DNA of 16,895 bases from Actinomycetes bacterium. Lineage in GTDB: Bacteria > Actinomycetota > CADDZG01 > JAHWKV01. Below are positions 7,564 through 14,287 of the stretch, piece after piece. The stretch lies in NCBI GenBank assembly GCA_029263035.1, contig JAJCYF010000001.1:1-16895 (forward strand), given 5' to 3'. A program made the position numbers and the translations under genes. A model generated the notes under the pieces. It worked only from the letters and a program-made list of their open reading frames with translations, did no database searches and was not told the origin of the DNA. Numbering within the stretch: the first letter of the stretch is position 1; each line of letters opens with the position of its first letter.

Positions 7564-7590
7564 CCCTCCCCGGCCGTCCCCGCTTAGGTC

Positions 7591-7596
7591 TATCGT
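7591..7596 (+). promoter_or_regulatory. -10 box of a leaderless-type rarA promoter
   Basis: TATCGT (TANNNT) is followed by 6 bases and then the rarA ATG, the same geometry as at hisS. The AGGA that touches the ATG is too close to act as a ribosome site, so initiation on a leaderless transcript is the simpler reading. No clear -35 element is seen in the GC-rich 39-base gap after aspS. Confidence 0.5.
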
Positions 7597-7602
7597 CTAG
7601 GA

Positions 7603-8889
7603 ATGGACCTTTTCGAAGACGCGTTGGAGCAGCAGTTGAGGTCCCGGGGGCCTCTGGCCAGCCGGTTGAGGCCGACCAGCCTGGACGAGGTCCTTGGCCA
7701 GGAGCACCTCCTGGGGCCCCGGGGCGCACTGCGGGCTCTGGTCAAGGCGCGCCGGCTCACCTCGGTGATCATGTGGGGTCCCGCCGGAACCGGCAAGACC
7801 ACCATCGCCCGCCTGCTGGCCGAGACGGTGGGGGCGTCGTTCGAGTCTCTGAGCGCGGTCAGCGCGGGGGTCAAGGACGTCCGGGAAGTGGCGGAGCGAG
7901 CCCGCCGCCGGCTGGGGGAAAACGGCAGACCGACGGTTCTGCTGCTCGATGAGGTCCACCGCTTCAGCAAGTCCCAGCAGGATGCACTTCTGCCGAGCGT
8001 GGAGGACGGCACGATCACGCTGATCGGGGCGACCACGGAGAACCCGTTTTTCGAGGTGAACGGCCCCCTGCTCAGCCGCTCGACCCTGTTCCGCCTGGAG
8101 CCGCTGGACGCCGGGGCCTTGCGAACCCTGCTGGACCGGGGCTTGAAGGCGGAGGGCGGCACCATCGATGAGGACGCTGCGGCCACGATCGTAGACTCGG
8201 TCGACGGCGACGGCCGGGCGTTGCTGACCACCCTGGAGGTGGCGCTGGCGATTGCCGGAGAGGGCCGGCACGTCACCCTCGACGCCGTGGAGCGAGCCCG
8301 GACCACCCGTGCGCTGACCTGGGGCCGTGACGACCACTACGACGTGATCAGCGCGTTCATCAAGAGCATCCGGGGGAGCGACCCCGACGCCGGCCTGCAC
8401 TGGCTGGCCCGGATGGTCGTCGCCGGGGAGGACCCCCGCTACATCGCCCGCCGCCTGATTGTGCTGGCCAGCGAGGACATCGGCATGGCGGACCCGACCG
8501 CCCTGCTGGTGGCCAACGCCGCGGCCCACGCAGTGGAGTTCGTCGGTTTGCCCGAGGCGCAGCTAAACCTGGCCCAGGCGGTGGTGCACCTCGCGACCGC
8601 CCCCAAGTCCAACCGCACGGCACTCGGCATCTGGAACGCCATAGAGGACGTTAAGTCGCAGCCGGCGGGACCGGTACCGCCCCACCTGCGGGATGCCCAC
8701 TACAAGGGGGCCCAGAAGCTGGGCCATGGGGTCGACTACCGGTACCCCCACGACGACCCCAGCGGCTGGGTGGACCAGCAGTACCTCCCCGAACACCTGG
8801 CAGGCAAGCGTTATTACGAACCGACCGAACATGGCCGGGAAGAGGCAATCGGCGGACTGCTGAAGGAGCGCAGAAGCCGGCGCACGTAA
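7603..8889 (+). CDS. rarA: replication-associated recombination protein A (AAA+ ATPase, MgsA/WRNIP1 family)
   Basis: A 428-residue AAA+ ATPase of the RarA/MgsA/WRNIP1 family, which acts on stalled forks and gapped DNA together with single-strand binding protein and the replisome. Walker A is GPAGTGKT (59-66), Walker B is LLLDEVH (113-119, Asp116/Glu117), and sensor 1 is in IGATTENPFF. A conserved N-terminal segment (PLASRLRPTSLDEVLGQEHL) precedes the ATPase. The C-terminal half has the RarA tetramerisation/MgsA region with DPDAGLHWLARMVVAGEDPR and the near-terminal GWVDQQYLPEHLAGKRYYEP. Length and all ATPase residues are intact. It follows aspS by 39 bases on the same strand, an arrangement common in Actinobacteria, but it has its own promoter-like box. 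Confidence 0.96.
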   Translation: MDLFEDALEQQLRSRGPLASRLRPTSLDEVLGQEHLLGPRGALRALVKARRLTSVIMWGPAGTGKTTIARLLAETVGASFESLSAVSAGVKDVREVAERARRRLGENGRPTVLLLDEVHRFSKSQQDALLPSVEDGTITLIGATTENPFFEVNGPLLSRSTLFRLEPLDAGALRTLLDRGLKAEGGTIDEDAAATIVDSVDGDGRALLTTLEVALAIAGEGRHVTLDAVERARTTRALTWGRDDHYDVISAFIKSIRGSDPDAGLHWLARMVVAGEDPRYIARRLIVLASEDIGMADPTALLVANAAAHAVEFVGLPEAQLNLAQAVVHLATAPKSNRTALGIWNAIEDVKSQPAGPVPPHLRDAHYKGAQKLGHGVDYRYPHDDPSGWVDQQYLPEHLAGKRYYEPTEHGREEAIGGLLKERRSRRT

Positions 8890-8982
8890 CCGTCAACGCC
8901 TGGGTTCCCGACCGGACCCGCATCGTTGGTTATTACTGCCCGAAAAGGGTTTAGTCCCCCATGGAAGTGGGAGGATGCACGG

Positions 8983-9642
8983 GTGGAATCATTGCCTGAT
9001 CACAAGGTGCTGCTGGGGCGCTACGAGTTGGGCAAGATCATAGGCGTGGGCGGCATGGGCGAGGTCCGCGCAGCCCGCGACCTGACCTTGGACCGGCCGG
9101 TCGCCATTAAGTTTCTTCGTCCTCATTTGAATCCGACCGCCGAGATGAAGGCCCGGTTCGACTCGGAGGCCAAGGCTGCGGCGCAATTGAGCCATCCCAA
9201 CATCGTCGGCGTGTTCGACTCCGGTGAGGAGGACGGGATCCCCTTCATCGTCATGGAGCGGCTTTCGGGCCGAACGCTCGCCGATCAGATCGCTAAGAAC
9301 CCCCTTTCCGAGGCCGAGGCGCGGCTTCGGACCCTGGAGATACTGGCCGCGCTGGAAGCCTCACACGACAAGGGGATTCTCCACCGGGACCTGAAGCCGG
9401 GAAACGTCATGGTGACGAACCGGGGGGTGGCGAAGGTTGCCGACTTCGGGATCGCGAAGGTCGCTGAGGCCGCCGACCTCACCGACAGCGGGATCACACT
9501 GGGCACACCCGCCTACCTGGCCCCCGAGCGGGTTGCCGGACTGCCGGCCTCACCTGCCACCGATGTGTACTCGACCGGGGTGATCCTCTACGAGATGCTC
9601 ACGGGGAAAAGCCCTTTCACGCCGACACCCCGCTGGCGATGA
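8983..9642 (+). CDS. Ser/Thr protein kinase, PknB type, catalytic N-terminal part (frameshifted)
   Basis: 219 residues covering most of a Hanks-type kinase domain: Gly-rich loop GVGGMGEV (21-28), VAIK with Lys43, catalytic HRDLKPGN (Asp136, Asn141), DFG (154-156), and the activation segment with TLGTPAYLAPE. The GTG at 8983 has an excellent ribosome site (GGGAGGA, 8 bases upstream); earlier in-frame codons from a TTG at 8926 have no such support. A weak promoter may lie at TTGGTT (8926) and TTTAGT (8950). The frame leaves the family consensus after MLTG and stops at TGA 9640-9642. The rest of the kinase domain, from subdomain X onward, continues in the -1 frame (9639-10337). The intact protein would be 451 residues. 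All catalytic residues are present, so loss of function is not certain. This could be an assembly error, a true mutation or a programmed slip. Confidence 0.85.
   Translation: MESLPDHKVLLGRYELGKIIGVGGMGEVRAARDLTLDRPVAIKFLRPHLNPTAEMKARFDSEAKAAAQLSHPNIVGVFDSGEEDGIPFIVMERLSGRTLADQIAKNPLSEAEARLRTLEILAALEASHDKGILHRDLKPGNVMVTNRGVAKVADFGIAKVAEAADLTDSGITLGTPAYLAPERVAGLPASPATDVYSTGVILYEMLTGKSPFTPTPRWR
9603..9610 (+). other. frameshift site in the kinase gene (G4A4 run)
   Basis: The run GGGGAAAA marks where the kinase frame breaks. Read straight on, the frame gives TGKSPFTPTPRWR and a stop. Stepping back one base at the run gives TGEKPFHADTPLAMIRAI, a natural subdomain X sequence for PknB-type kinases that joins smoothly to the downstream ORF. 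One missing G in a five-G run, or -1 ribosomal slippage, would both explain it. The run is not a textbook X-XXY-YYZ heptamer. Confidence 0.7.
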
Positions 9643-10337
9643 TCCGTGCGATTCAGGAGGAGGACCCCGAGCCGCTGGCGAAGGTCCGGGCCGGGGTGGA
9701 CCCGACGCTGGTCTCGATAGTGGAGCGGGCGATGTCCAAGGACCCCCGGCATCGATACGACTCGGCGGTGAGCATGAGGCAGGATCTCGAGGAGTGGATC
9801 CCGGATTCGGAGGCAGGCTCCACCGGGTCGCTTATCGGAAGCCGGACCTCGGGATTGCTCGTTCGAAGAAGAGGCACGAGCCCCACCTTCAGACGGCTCG
9901 CCGGAACCCTGATAGCGGTTCTGGCCATCGCCTGGCCCGCCTACGTGCTCATGAGCATCCAGCGAGCGGTGCCGGACGAGGGGAGCACGAGCGAACCGGC
10001 CCCGGCGGAGCAAAGCCCCTCACCCACCGTGCCGGTCCATCCGTCGTTCCAGGCAGCTCTGGCGCAGCTGGAGACGGCGGTCGCAGCCTCACCGGAGCCG
10101 GACGGCCTGCAGCCGGAGCTATCCAAGATTCGAAACGCCGCCCAGGTGGGCGACCGGCTGGGAGTCTCCGAGCAGCTGCTGGTTATGCGCGACGACGTCC
10201 AGGCGCTCCTCCAGGGCAACGACCTGAGCGAACCCGAAGCCCAGGCACTGCTCGCAGCGATTTTTGGCGTGGAGCTGGAGCTGGGAAAAATAGTCCCTCC
10301 CACGCCGCTCAACCCCTCGCCGGAACCCCTAGACTGA
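9639..10337 (+). CDS. Ser/Thr protein kinase, C-terminal part: end of kinase lobe, one TM helix, extracytoplasmic tail (frameshifted)
   Basis: 232 codons in the -1 frame relative to the kinase catalytic part. Residues 1-55 complete the kinase C-lobe (AIQEEDPEPLAKVRAGVDPT, then ERAMSKDPRHRYDSAVSMRQ, with the usual invariant Arg). A basic juxtamembrane stretch (LVRRRGTSPTFRR) and one membrane helix (about 87-106) follow. The tail is Pro/Ser/Thr-rich and then helical, presumably outside the cell, and contains no PASTA repeats. The ATG at 9639 overlaps the upstream TGA as ATGA, so reinitiation could make a separate membrane-anchored tail, although no ribosome site is seen. Most likely this is the second half of one membrane kinase gene (8983-10337). 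It ends 10 bases before the stop of the convergent transporter gene, with no terminator visible between them. Confidence 0.8.
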   Translation: MIRAIQEEDPEPLAKVRAGVDPTLVSIVERAMSKDPRHRYDSAVSMRQDLEEWIPDSEAGSTGSLIGSRTSGLLVRRRGTSPTFRRLAGTLIAVLAIAWPAYVLMSIQRAVPDEGSTSEPAPAEQSPSPTVPVHPSFQAALAQLETAVAASPEPDGLQPELSKIRNAAQVGDRLGVSEQLLVMRDDVQALLQGNDLSEPEAQALLAAIFGVELELGKIVPPTPLNPSPEPLD

Positions 10338-10347
10338 CGCCGTACCG

Positions 10348-12720
10348 CTAGGCTGAATCGCGCTCGCCAACCGAAGATCCGGTGCCGAGACCCTCCAGGA
10401 TCAAGGTGACGAGTCCCTCCAGGAAGTCGTCGGGCGGCTCGGCTGCTTCGGCGAAGCTCCACAGGTTTCGGGAGCGTGCCGCGCCGATGAGGGCGGTTGC
10501 CGCCAGGTCCAGGCGGACCCCCTCCCGGATCCTTCCGAAGCGCTGCTCCAAGAGCAGATACCCGGCCAGCGTGGCGACCTCGCTGCTGGCGCGGCCCCCG
10601 GAAACCCCCAGAACGGTCTCGGGGAGCTCAGCCAGTGGCCCGGCGGCCATCTGGTCCGGGGAGAACGCCGAGGTGGTCCGGATGAACTCGGTGATGTTCG
10701 CCAGCACGGTTCCCGACCCGGCCTTGAAAGGAAACTGGAACAGCACGGTGGCAAGCTCGGGATGCGGTTGCCGTCCCGCCGTCTCCCGGTCGCCGGTGAG
10801 GGCCACCAGTGCCTCTTCCGCCCGTTCGAGATTGCGCTCCCGGTCATCCTCGAGTTCCTCCTGCAAGCTCGCACCTCCCTCGGCAATTCCATCGTCTTCT
10901 ACGGGACCGTCGACGTGCTCATCCTCCGCCTCTCCCACGGAAATATGGGCGGGCAAATCCTCGACGGGATCCTCGACCGAGCCGTCCTCCGGCTTATCGG
11001 GCTCCGCCACGGCCGCGGCCGGAGTCGGAGCGGGGTCGGTCCGCACCCGGCTGGGCGCCTCCTCATCATCAGTCCCGTCCGCCTCGACCCGGTGAAGGCT
11101 CACCACATGGGACCGGACGAAGACCAGGGAGATGATCGCTGCCAGGAGGAGAAAGCCGACCGACAGGAACATCGCGCTGTGCATGCCGTCCACGAATGAC
11201 TCCCCGGCCGCGGTAGAGGCGCGGTCGATCACGCCCGGAGCCGTCCCGGCGGGCACCAGGTCTCCGATCGGCTCGAGCGGGCCTCCCATGGAGGCCGCCT
11301 GCGCCGAGTCACTGCGAACGATCGTCTGAGCGGTGGACGGATCCAGGCCCGCCTCCACCAGCTTGGTTTGAAGGCTGGTATCGAACGCCGAGGCGACCAC
11401 TACTCCCAGCAGCGCGATCCCGAGCAGGATGCCCAGCTGCCGGACGCTGTTGTGCATGCCGGAGGCCCCTCCGACCCTTCCTGGATCAACCACACCCAGG
11501 GCCGCGGATGTCGTCGCACCGAGGAGAAGCCCCATGCCGAAGCCCGTAAGCGCCAGTGCCGGCAAGACGACGCTCTCGTAGCTGGTCGAAAGGTCCGACT
11601 GCAGTAGCAGCGCCAGCCCGCCGGCCGCCAGGAGGCACCCGCAGGTCATGAGTGCCCGAGACCCCAAACGGTCGGAGATGATCCCTGCGATCGGGGCGAC
11701 CACCACCAGGGCCCCCGCCAACGGCATCAAGAGCAGGGCTGCCTCGTCGGCGGGATGGCCGAGGATGGTCTGCAGGTAGGCAACCAGAAAGATCCCGAGT
11801 GCCATCAGGGCAAAGAACGCCGCTGCGGCGACCGCGTTGGAGCCGGACAGGGTTGCGTGTCCCGAGTACCAAACGGTCACGATCGGGTGCCGGCGGCGGC
11901 TCTCCACCAGGGCAAAGATCACCAGCAACAGGACCCCGGATGCCAGACCGCCCAGGACGCACTCGTGGGTCCACCCGAGCAGGTTCCCCTCAACCACTGC
12001 GTATGCCAGCAGGGCAACCGCTGATGTGCCGGTGAGGATGCCGGCGAAGTCCAGGCCGCGCAGCAACGACCGGTCGCGGGACTCCCGGGCCGCACCGGCC
12101 AGCACCAGGCACACGGCAGTCAAGCCGGAGGAGATGAAGAAGATCCACTCCCAGGAGTACATCTGTTGCACGTAAGCGCCGAAGAGTGTTCCGTACAGGA
12201 CGCCGGCTGCCGACATCGCCGACCACAGGCCCAGCGCCGCGCCCCGTCCCCGCTCGGGAAATGCCGCGGCGAGTATCGACAGGGTCGCCGGGACCAGAAG
12301 GGCTGCACCCAATCCCTGTGCTGCCCGGGCCGCAAACAGCTGGTCGGTGGTCTCGCAGAAACCGGCGGCCGCCGAGGCGGCGGTGAACACAACCAACCCC
12401 CACAGCAGCATCCGTTTGCGGCCGAATCGATCCCCAAGAGAGCCTCCGGCCAGGAGCAGGGCGGCGAAAACGACGAGGTAGATGTGGTGAATCCACCGCA
12501 GCTCGAGGGCACCGGGATCCAGATCGGCCTCGATTTGCGGCAGCGCTCCCGCCACCGCGAAGATGCCCGCCATTGGTCCAAGCACGGCCAGGGCCATGCC
12601 CAAAGTGACCAGGAGCCGCCTCACGACGACGCTGCGGGCTTGGGCAACGCCAGACGGCACCGTCTGTTGCCGGTTGCTGGAAGGTAGGACATTAAGTTCT
12701 CCAAAGGGGGGTCCGGCCAT
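10348..12720 (-). CDS. 14-TM MFS efflux transporter (DHA2 type) with acidic linker and TetR-like C-terminal domain
   Basis: 790 residues if translation starts at the ATG at 12720. Residues about 33-540 form 14 hydrophobic helices with the MFS motif A (GGSLGDRFGRKRM) between helices 2 and 3, matching the EmrB/QacA-like DHA2 drug:H+ antiporters. The usual family length is 450-530, so about 245 residues are extra. They comprise an acidic, Pro-rich linker (about 545-644, dense in E and D), a short coiled-coil-like helix (LQEELEDDRERNLERAEEALV), and a final domain (about 650-785). The end of that domain, from VRLDLAATALIGAARSRNLW to PPDDFLEGLVTLILEGL, resembles the ligand-binding half of TetR repressors, with no complete helix-turn-helix. 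An alternative start is the GTG at 12624, coupled to a small upstream ORF, giving 758 residues beginning just before helix 1. The substrate is unknown. Confidence 0.82.
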   Translation of the reverse strand: MAGPPFGELNVLPSSNRQQTVPSGVAQARSVVVRRLLVTLGMALAVLGPMAGIFAVAGALPQIEADLDPGALELRWIHHIYLVVFAALLLAGGSLGDRFGRKRMLLWGLVVFTAASAAAGFCETTDQLFAARAAQGLGAALLVPATLSILAAAFPERGRGAALGLWSAMSAAGVLYGTLFGAYVQQMYSWEWIFFISSGLTAVCLVLAGAARESRDRSLLRGLDFAGILTGTSAVALLAYAVVEGNLLGWTHECVLGGLASGVLLLVIFALVESRRRHPIVTVWYSGHATLSGSNAVAAAAFFALMALGIFLVAYLQTILGHPADEAALLLMPLAGALVVVAPIAGIISDRLGSRALMTCGCLLAAGGLALLLQSDLSTSYESVVLPALALTGFGMGLLLGATTSAALGVVDPGRVGGASGMHNSVRQLGILLGIALLGVVVASAFDTSLQTKLVEAGLDPSTAQTIVRSDSAQAASMGGPLEPIGDLVPAGTAPGVIDRASTAAGESFVDGMHSAMFLSVGFLLLAAIISLVFVRSHVVSLHRVEADGTDDEEAPSRVRTDPAPTPAAAVAEPDKPEDGSVEDPVEDLPAHISVGEAEDEHVDGPVEDDGIAEGGASLQEELEDDRERNLERAEEALVALTGDRETAGRQPHPELATVLFQFPFKAGSGTVLANITEFIRTTSAFSPDQMAAGPLAELPETVLGVSGGRASSEVATLAGYLLLEQRFGRIREGVRLDLAATALIGAARSRNLWSFAEAAEPPDDFLEGLVTLILEGLGTGSSVGERDSA
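12621..12692 (-). CDS. possible 23-codon leader ORF before the MFS gene
   Basis: ATG at 12692 with a good ribosome site (GGAG, 6 bases upstream) opens a 23-residue frame different from the transporter frame. It begins MSYLPATGNRRC and ends in a TGA that overlaps an in-frame GTG of the transporter (GTGA at 12624-12621). That GTG would start the transporter right before its first membrane helix. A leader peptide with translational coupling or attenuation is therefore possible. Against this, an ATG at 12720 allows the transporter frame to run through the same bases, so the ORF may be accidental. Confidence 0.35.
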   Translation of the reverse strand: MSYLPATGNRRCRLALPKPAASS

Positions 12721-12746
12721 TGTGGTCTCACCACACCGATAGTCAA
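12719..12746 (-). promoter_or_regulatory. promoter of the MFS gene, -35 TTGACT and -10 CACAAT
   Basis: On the minus strand TTGACT (12746-12741) lies 16 bases from CACAAT (12724-12719), matching the sigma-70 consensus at 5 of 6 and 4 of 6 positions. Transcription would begin near 12712, downstream of the ATG at 12720. If this promoter is used, the transporter must start later (for example GTG 12624), after the leader ORF. The spacer contains most of the palindrome described separately. Confidence 0.45.
12721..12735. promoter_or_regulatory. 15-bp perfect palindrome, probable operator of the MFS gene
   Basis: TGTGGTCTCACCACA is an exact inverted repeat (6-base arms, 3-base centre). It touches the ATG at 12720 and occupies most of the space between the candidate -35 and -10 boxes of the MFS gene. 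Such placement is typical of TetR- or MarR-type repressor operators controlling efflux genes. No separate repressor gene is encoded nearby; the TetR-like part of the transporter itself lacks a visible DNA-binding domain. Confidence 0.55.
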
Positions 12747-12834
12747 TAGGCAAGCCGCGATTCGCTTCAGGGTGCGCATGAATTGCCGGCGGTACCCGGA
12801 TGGGGGTCCGGTCCTGTTGGGCCCCCGCCGGGCC

Positions 12835-12840
12835 TACACT
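12835..12840 (+). promoter_or_regulatory. -10 box of a leaderless-type promoter for the CPBP gene
   Basis: TACACT, identical to the hisS box, ends 5 bases before the ATG at 12846. No ribosome site can be placed for that ATG (the bases between are TGGGT). A leaderless or near-leaderless transcript is inferred. It also supports ATG 12846 over the longer open frame from 12783. Confidence 0.5.
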
Positions 12841-12845
12841 TGGGT

Positions 12846-13655
12846 ATGCCTCACTCCGCGGATGTTCATGACCCTCCGCCGCCTCCGCCTGCCGGGCCTC
12901 CACCGTTTCAGCTGGTCATGCCGGAGCGAAAACCGTTGGGTGCCGGCAAGGCGCTCCTCATCTTCGCCGCCTATCTGATCAGTCAGGCCGTAGCGGGTGC
13001 CGTGGCGTTGGTCGGCTTCACCGTTTTGACCGGGCGCGATGTGCTGGCGTCTTCCGACCTGAGCCAGATGGACCCGGTTCTGTTTCTGGTGGCCGGCGCA
13101 GCGGGGTTCGTGCTGGGAGGGCCGGTGGTGGTGGCGCTGGCCCGGGCCCTCGAGCGGGGCCCCACCTGGCGCGAGGCGCTGGCTCCCCTGGGGCTGGTCA
13201 AGGCGCCCCCGAAGGTCATTGCCGGAGCGGCGCTGCTCGGCGTGGCGATCGCGCTGTTCCTGGGATTCGGGCTGGAGTTGATCTTTCCGTCGCCGGAAAA
13301 CGTCGAAGGACCGCTCATCCAGGCGGCTGCCGAGCCGGGGTGGCAGCGGATTCTCTTCGTTGTTCTCGCCGTCGTGCTGGCGCCGGTCTTCGAAGAGTTT
13401 TTGTTCCGCGGCGTCATGTACACCGGCATGGCTCGCTCCTGGGGAAAGTGGCCGGCCGGAATAGTGGTCACGTTGATGTTCGGCCTGCTTCACTTCGCCG
13501 ATATTGCCGGGTACTGGCCGGCTCTGGTGATGATCACCCTGGTCGGCCTTGCGCTGCTGATCGTCAGGATCAAAACCAGGTCGCTGTTGCCGGCGATGGT
13601 CACGCACGCGACCTACAACCTTGTGCAGGTGGTGGTTCTCTACACGCTGACCTGA
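12846..13655 (+). CDS. CPBP family intramembrane glutamic endopeptidase (Rce1/Abi type)
   Basis: A 269-residue integral membrane protein with a Pro-rich cytosolic N-terminus (five consecutive prolines near residue 12) and about seven hydrophobic helices. It has the three CPBP/Rce1 motifs: E-E-x-x-x-R at 183-188 (APVFEEFLFRG), F-x-x-x-H at 212-216 (FGLLH), and H-x-x-x-N at 254-258 (HATYN). These form the catalytic Glu/His site of type II CAAX-type prenyl proteases and of related bacterial proteins implicated in bacteriocin immunity and membrane-protein processing. The substrate is unknown. The gene diverges from the MFS transporter gene; 125 bases separate the two starts and hold the operator and both promoters. 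The ATG was chosen because a TACACT box sits 5 bases upstream. Confidence 0.87.
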   Translation: MPHSADVHDPPPPPPAGPPPFQLVMPERKPLGAGKALLIFAAYLISQAVAGAVALVGFTVLTGRDVLASSDLSQMDPVLFLVAGAAGFVLGGPVVVALARALERGPTWREALAPLGLVKAPPKVIAGAALLGVAIALFLGFGLELIFPSPENVEGPLIQAAAEPGWQRILFVVLAVVLAPVFEEFLFRGVMYTGMARSWGKWPAGIVVTLMFGLLHFADIAGYWPALVMITLVGLALLIVRIKTRSLLPAMVTHATYNLVQVVVLYTLT

Positions 13656-13663
13656 GCCGTGGC

Positions 13664-13693
13664 TTGGCGCCGGCCGGCCCGCGTGGTCATAAT
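13664..13693 (+). promoter_or_regulatory. candidate promoter for the AAA-like gene
   Basis: TTGGCG (13664-13669) and CATAAT (13688-13693) are separated by 18 bases. This gives a start of transcription near 13700 and a 5' leader of about 33 bases. CATAAT matches the -10 consensus at 5 of 6 positions; the -35 box is weaker. Confidence 0.4.
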
Positions 13694-13714
13694 CGGCTCA
13701 GACGCTTAAGCCGA
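13693..13714 (+). other. small inverted repeat before the AAA-like gene
   Basis: TCGGCT and AGCCGA form a 6-base stem around a 10-base loop, between the candidate -10 box and the ribosome site (AGGAGGA, 13720-13726). It could be a repressor site at the transcription start or a small leader hairpin. The stem is short and may be chance. Confidence 0.25.
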
Positions 13715-13732
13715 GGCACAGGAGGAACTCAG

Positions 13733-14287
13733 ATGCCGCCATGGATTGAAAGAGTGGTGCAGCGGGTTGCCCCTCTGGCCGGCTGGGACGACCTCAAGCT
13801 CTCCGATGAGGCCCTTGCCACGATGAAGCGGATCCTGGCCGATATGCAGGAACGAATTGACGACAGCCGTTCGCAGAACGGCTCCAAGAACAAGGGCAAG
13901 CCCCGCAGCGGCGTGGTTGCCATCTTCAACGGACCCCCGGGCACGGCCAAGATCACTGCGGCCGAGGTTCTGGCCAAGGAGTTGAAGATGAACCTGTTCC
14001 GCATAGACCTCTCGCTGGTCGTCAGCCCGACCCTGGAAGAGACCGAGCGGATCATGAAACGCATCATCGACGGGGCCGAGGACGCCGGGGGAGTGCTGTT
14101 CTTTGACCAGGCCGAACTGCTCTTCGAGCGGGACGAAAACGGGGCCGACGTCGACAAGGGCATCGGCTACCTGGTCAAGCGGGCCGGCCGTTACGACGAC
14201 CTGGCGGTCATCGGCGTGCCGGACAAGGATCAGATGGACCTGGTGCACCTGCGCAAGCTGCACAACGTGGTGGACTTCGCGAACTAG
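13733..14287 (+). CDS. degenerate AAA-domain protein (probable pseudo-ATPase)
   Basis: 184 residues, ATG 6 bases after a perfect AGGAGGA ribosome site. The open frame to 13340 runs through the CPBP gene in another frame and is not used. After a ~58-residue helical N-terminus, the sequence follows the AAA fold of CDC48-like bacterial ATPases: GVVAIFNGPPGTAKITAAEV (60-79), FRIDLSLVVSPTLEETE, GGVLFFDQAELLFERDEN (119-136), and LVHLRKLHNVVDF at the end. Key positions are changed. Walker A reads GPPGTAKI instead of GPPGTGKT, losing the Gly before Lys73 and the Mg-binding Thr. Walker B is FFDQ instead of FFDE (Gln126). Sensor 1 reads IGVP where ATN is expected. The helical lid is missing. ATP hydrolysis is therefore unlikely; nucleotide binding or a scaffolding role is possible. 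The reading frame is intact, so it is probably a conserved pseudoenzyme. Its TAG stop overlaps the stop of the convergent PIN gene. Confidence 0.8.
   Translation: MPPWIERVVQRVAPLAGWDDLKLSDEALATMKRILADMQERIDDSRSQNGSKNKGKPRSGVVAIFNGPPGTAKITAAEVLAKELKMNLFRIDLSLVVSPTLEETERIMKRIIDGAEDAGGVLFFDQAELLFERDENGADVDKGIGYLVKRAGRYDDLAVIGVPDKDQMDLVHLRKLHNVVDFAN

Noticed and set aside
10328..10352. Terminator between the kinase and MFS genes (CCTAG and CTAGG inverted repeat)
   Set aside because: Only a 5-base stem with a 15-base loop and no T-run.
12783..12845. 21-residue upstream extension of the CPBP frame
   Set aside because: It runs through the promoter box at 12835 and has no ribosome site; the ATG at 12846 is better placed.
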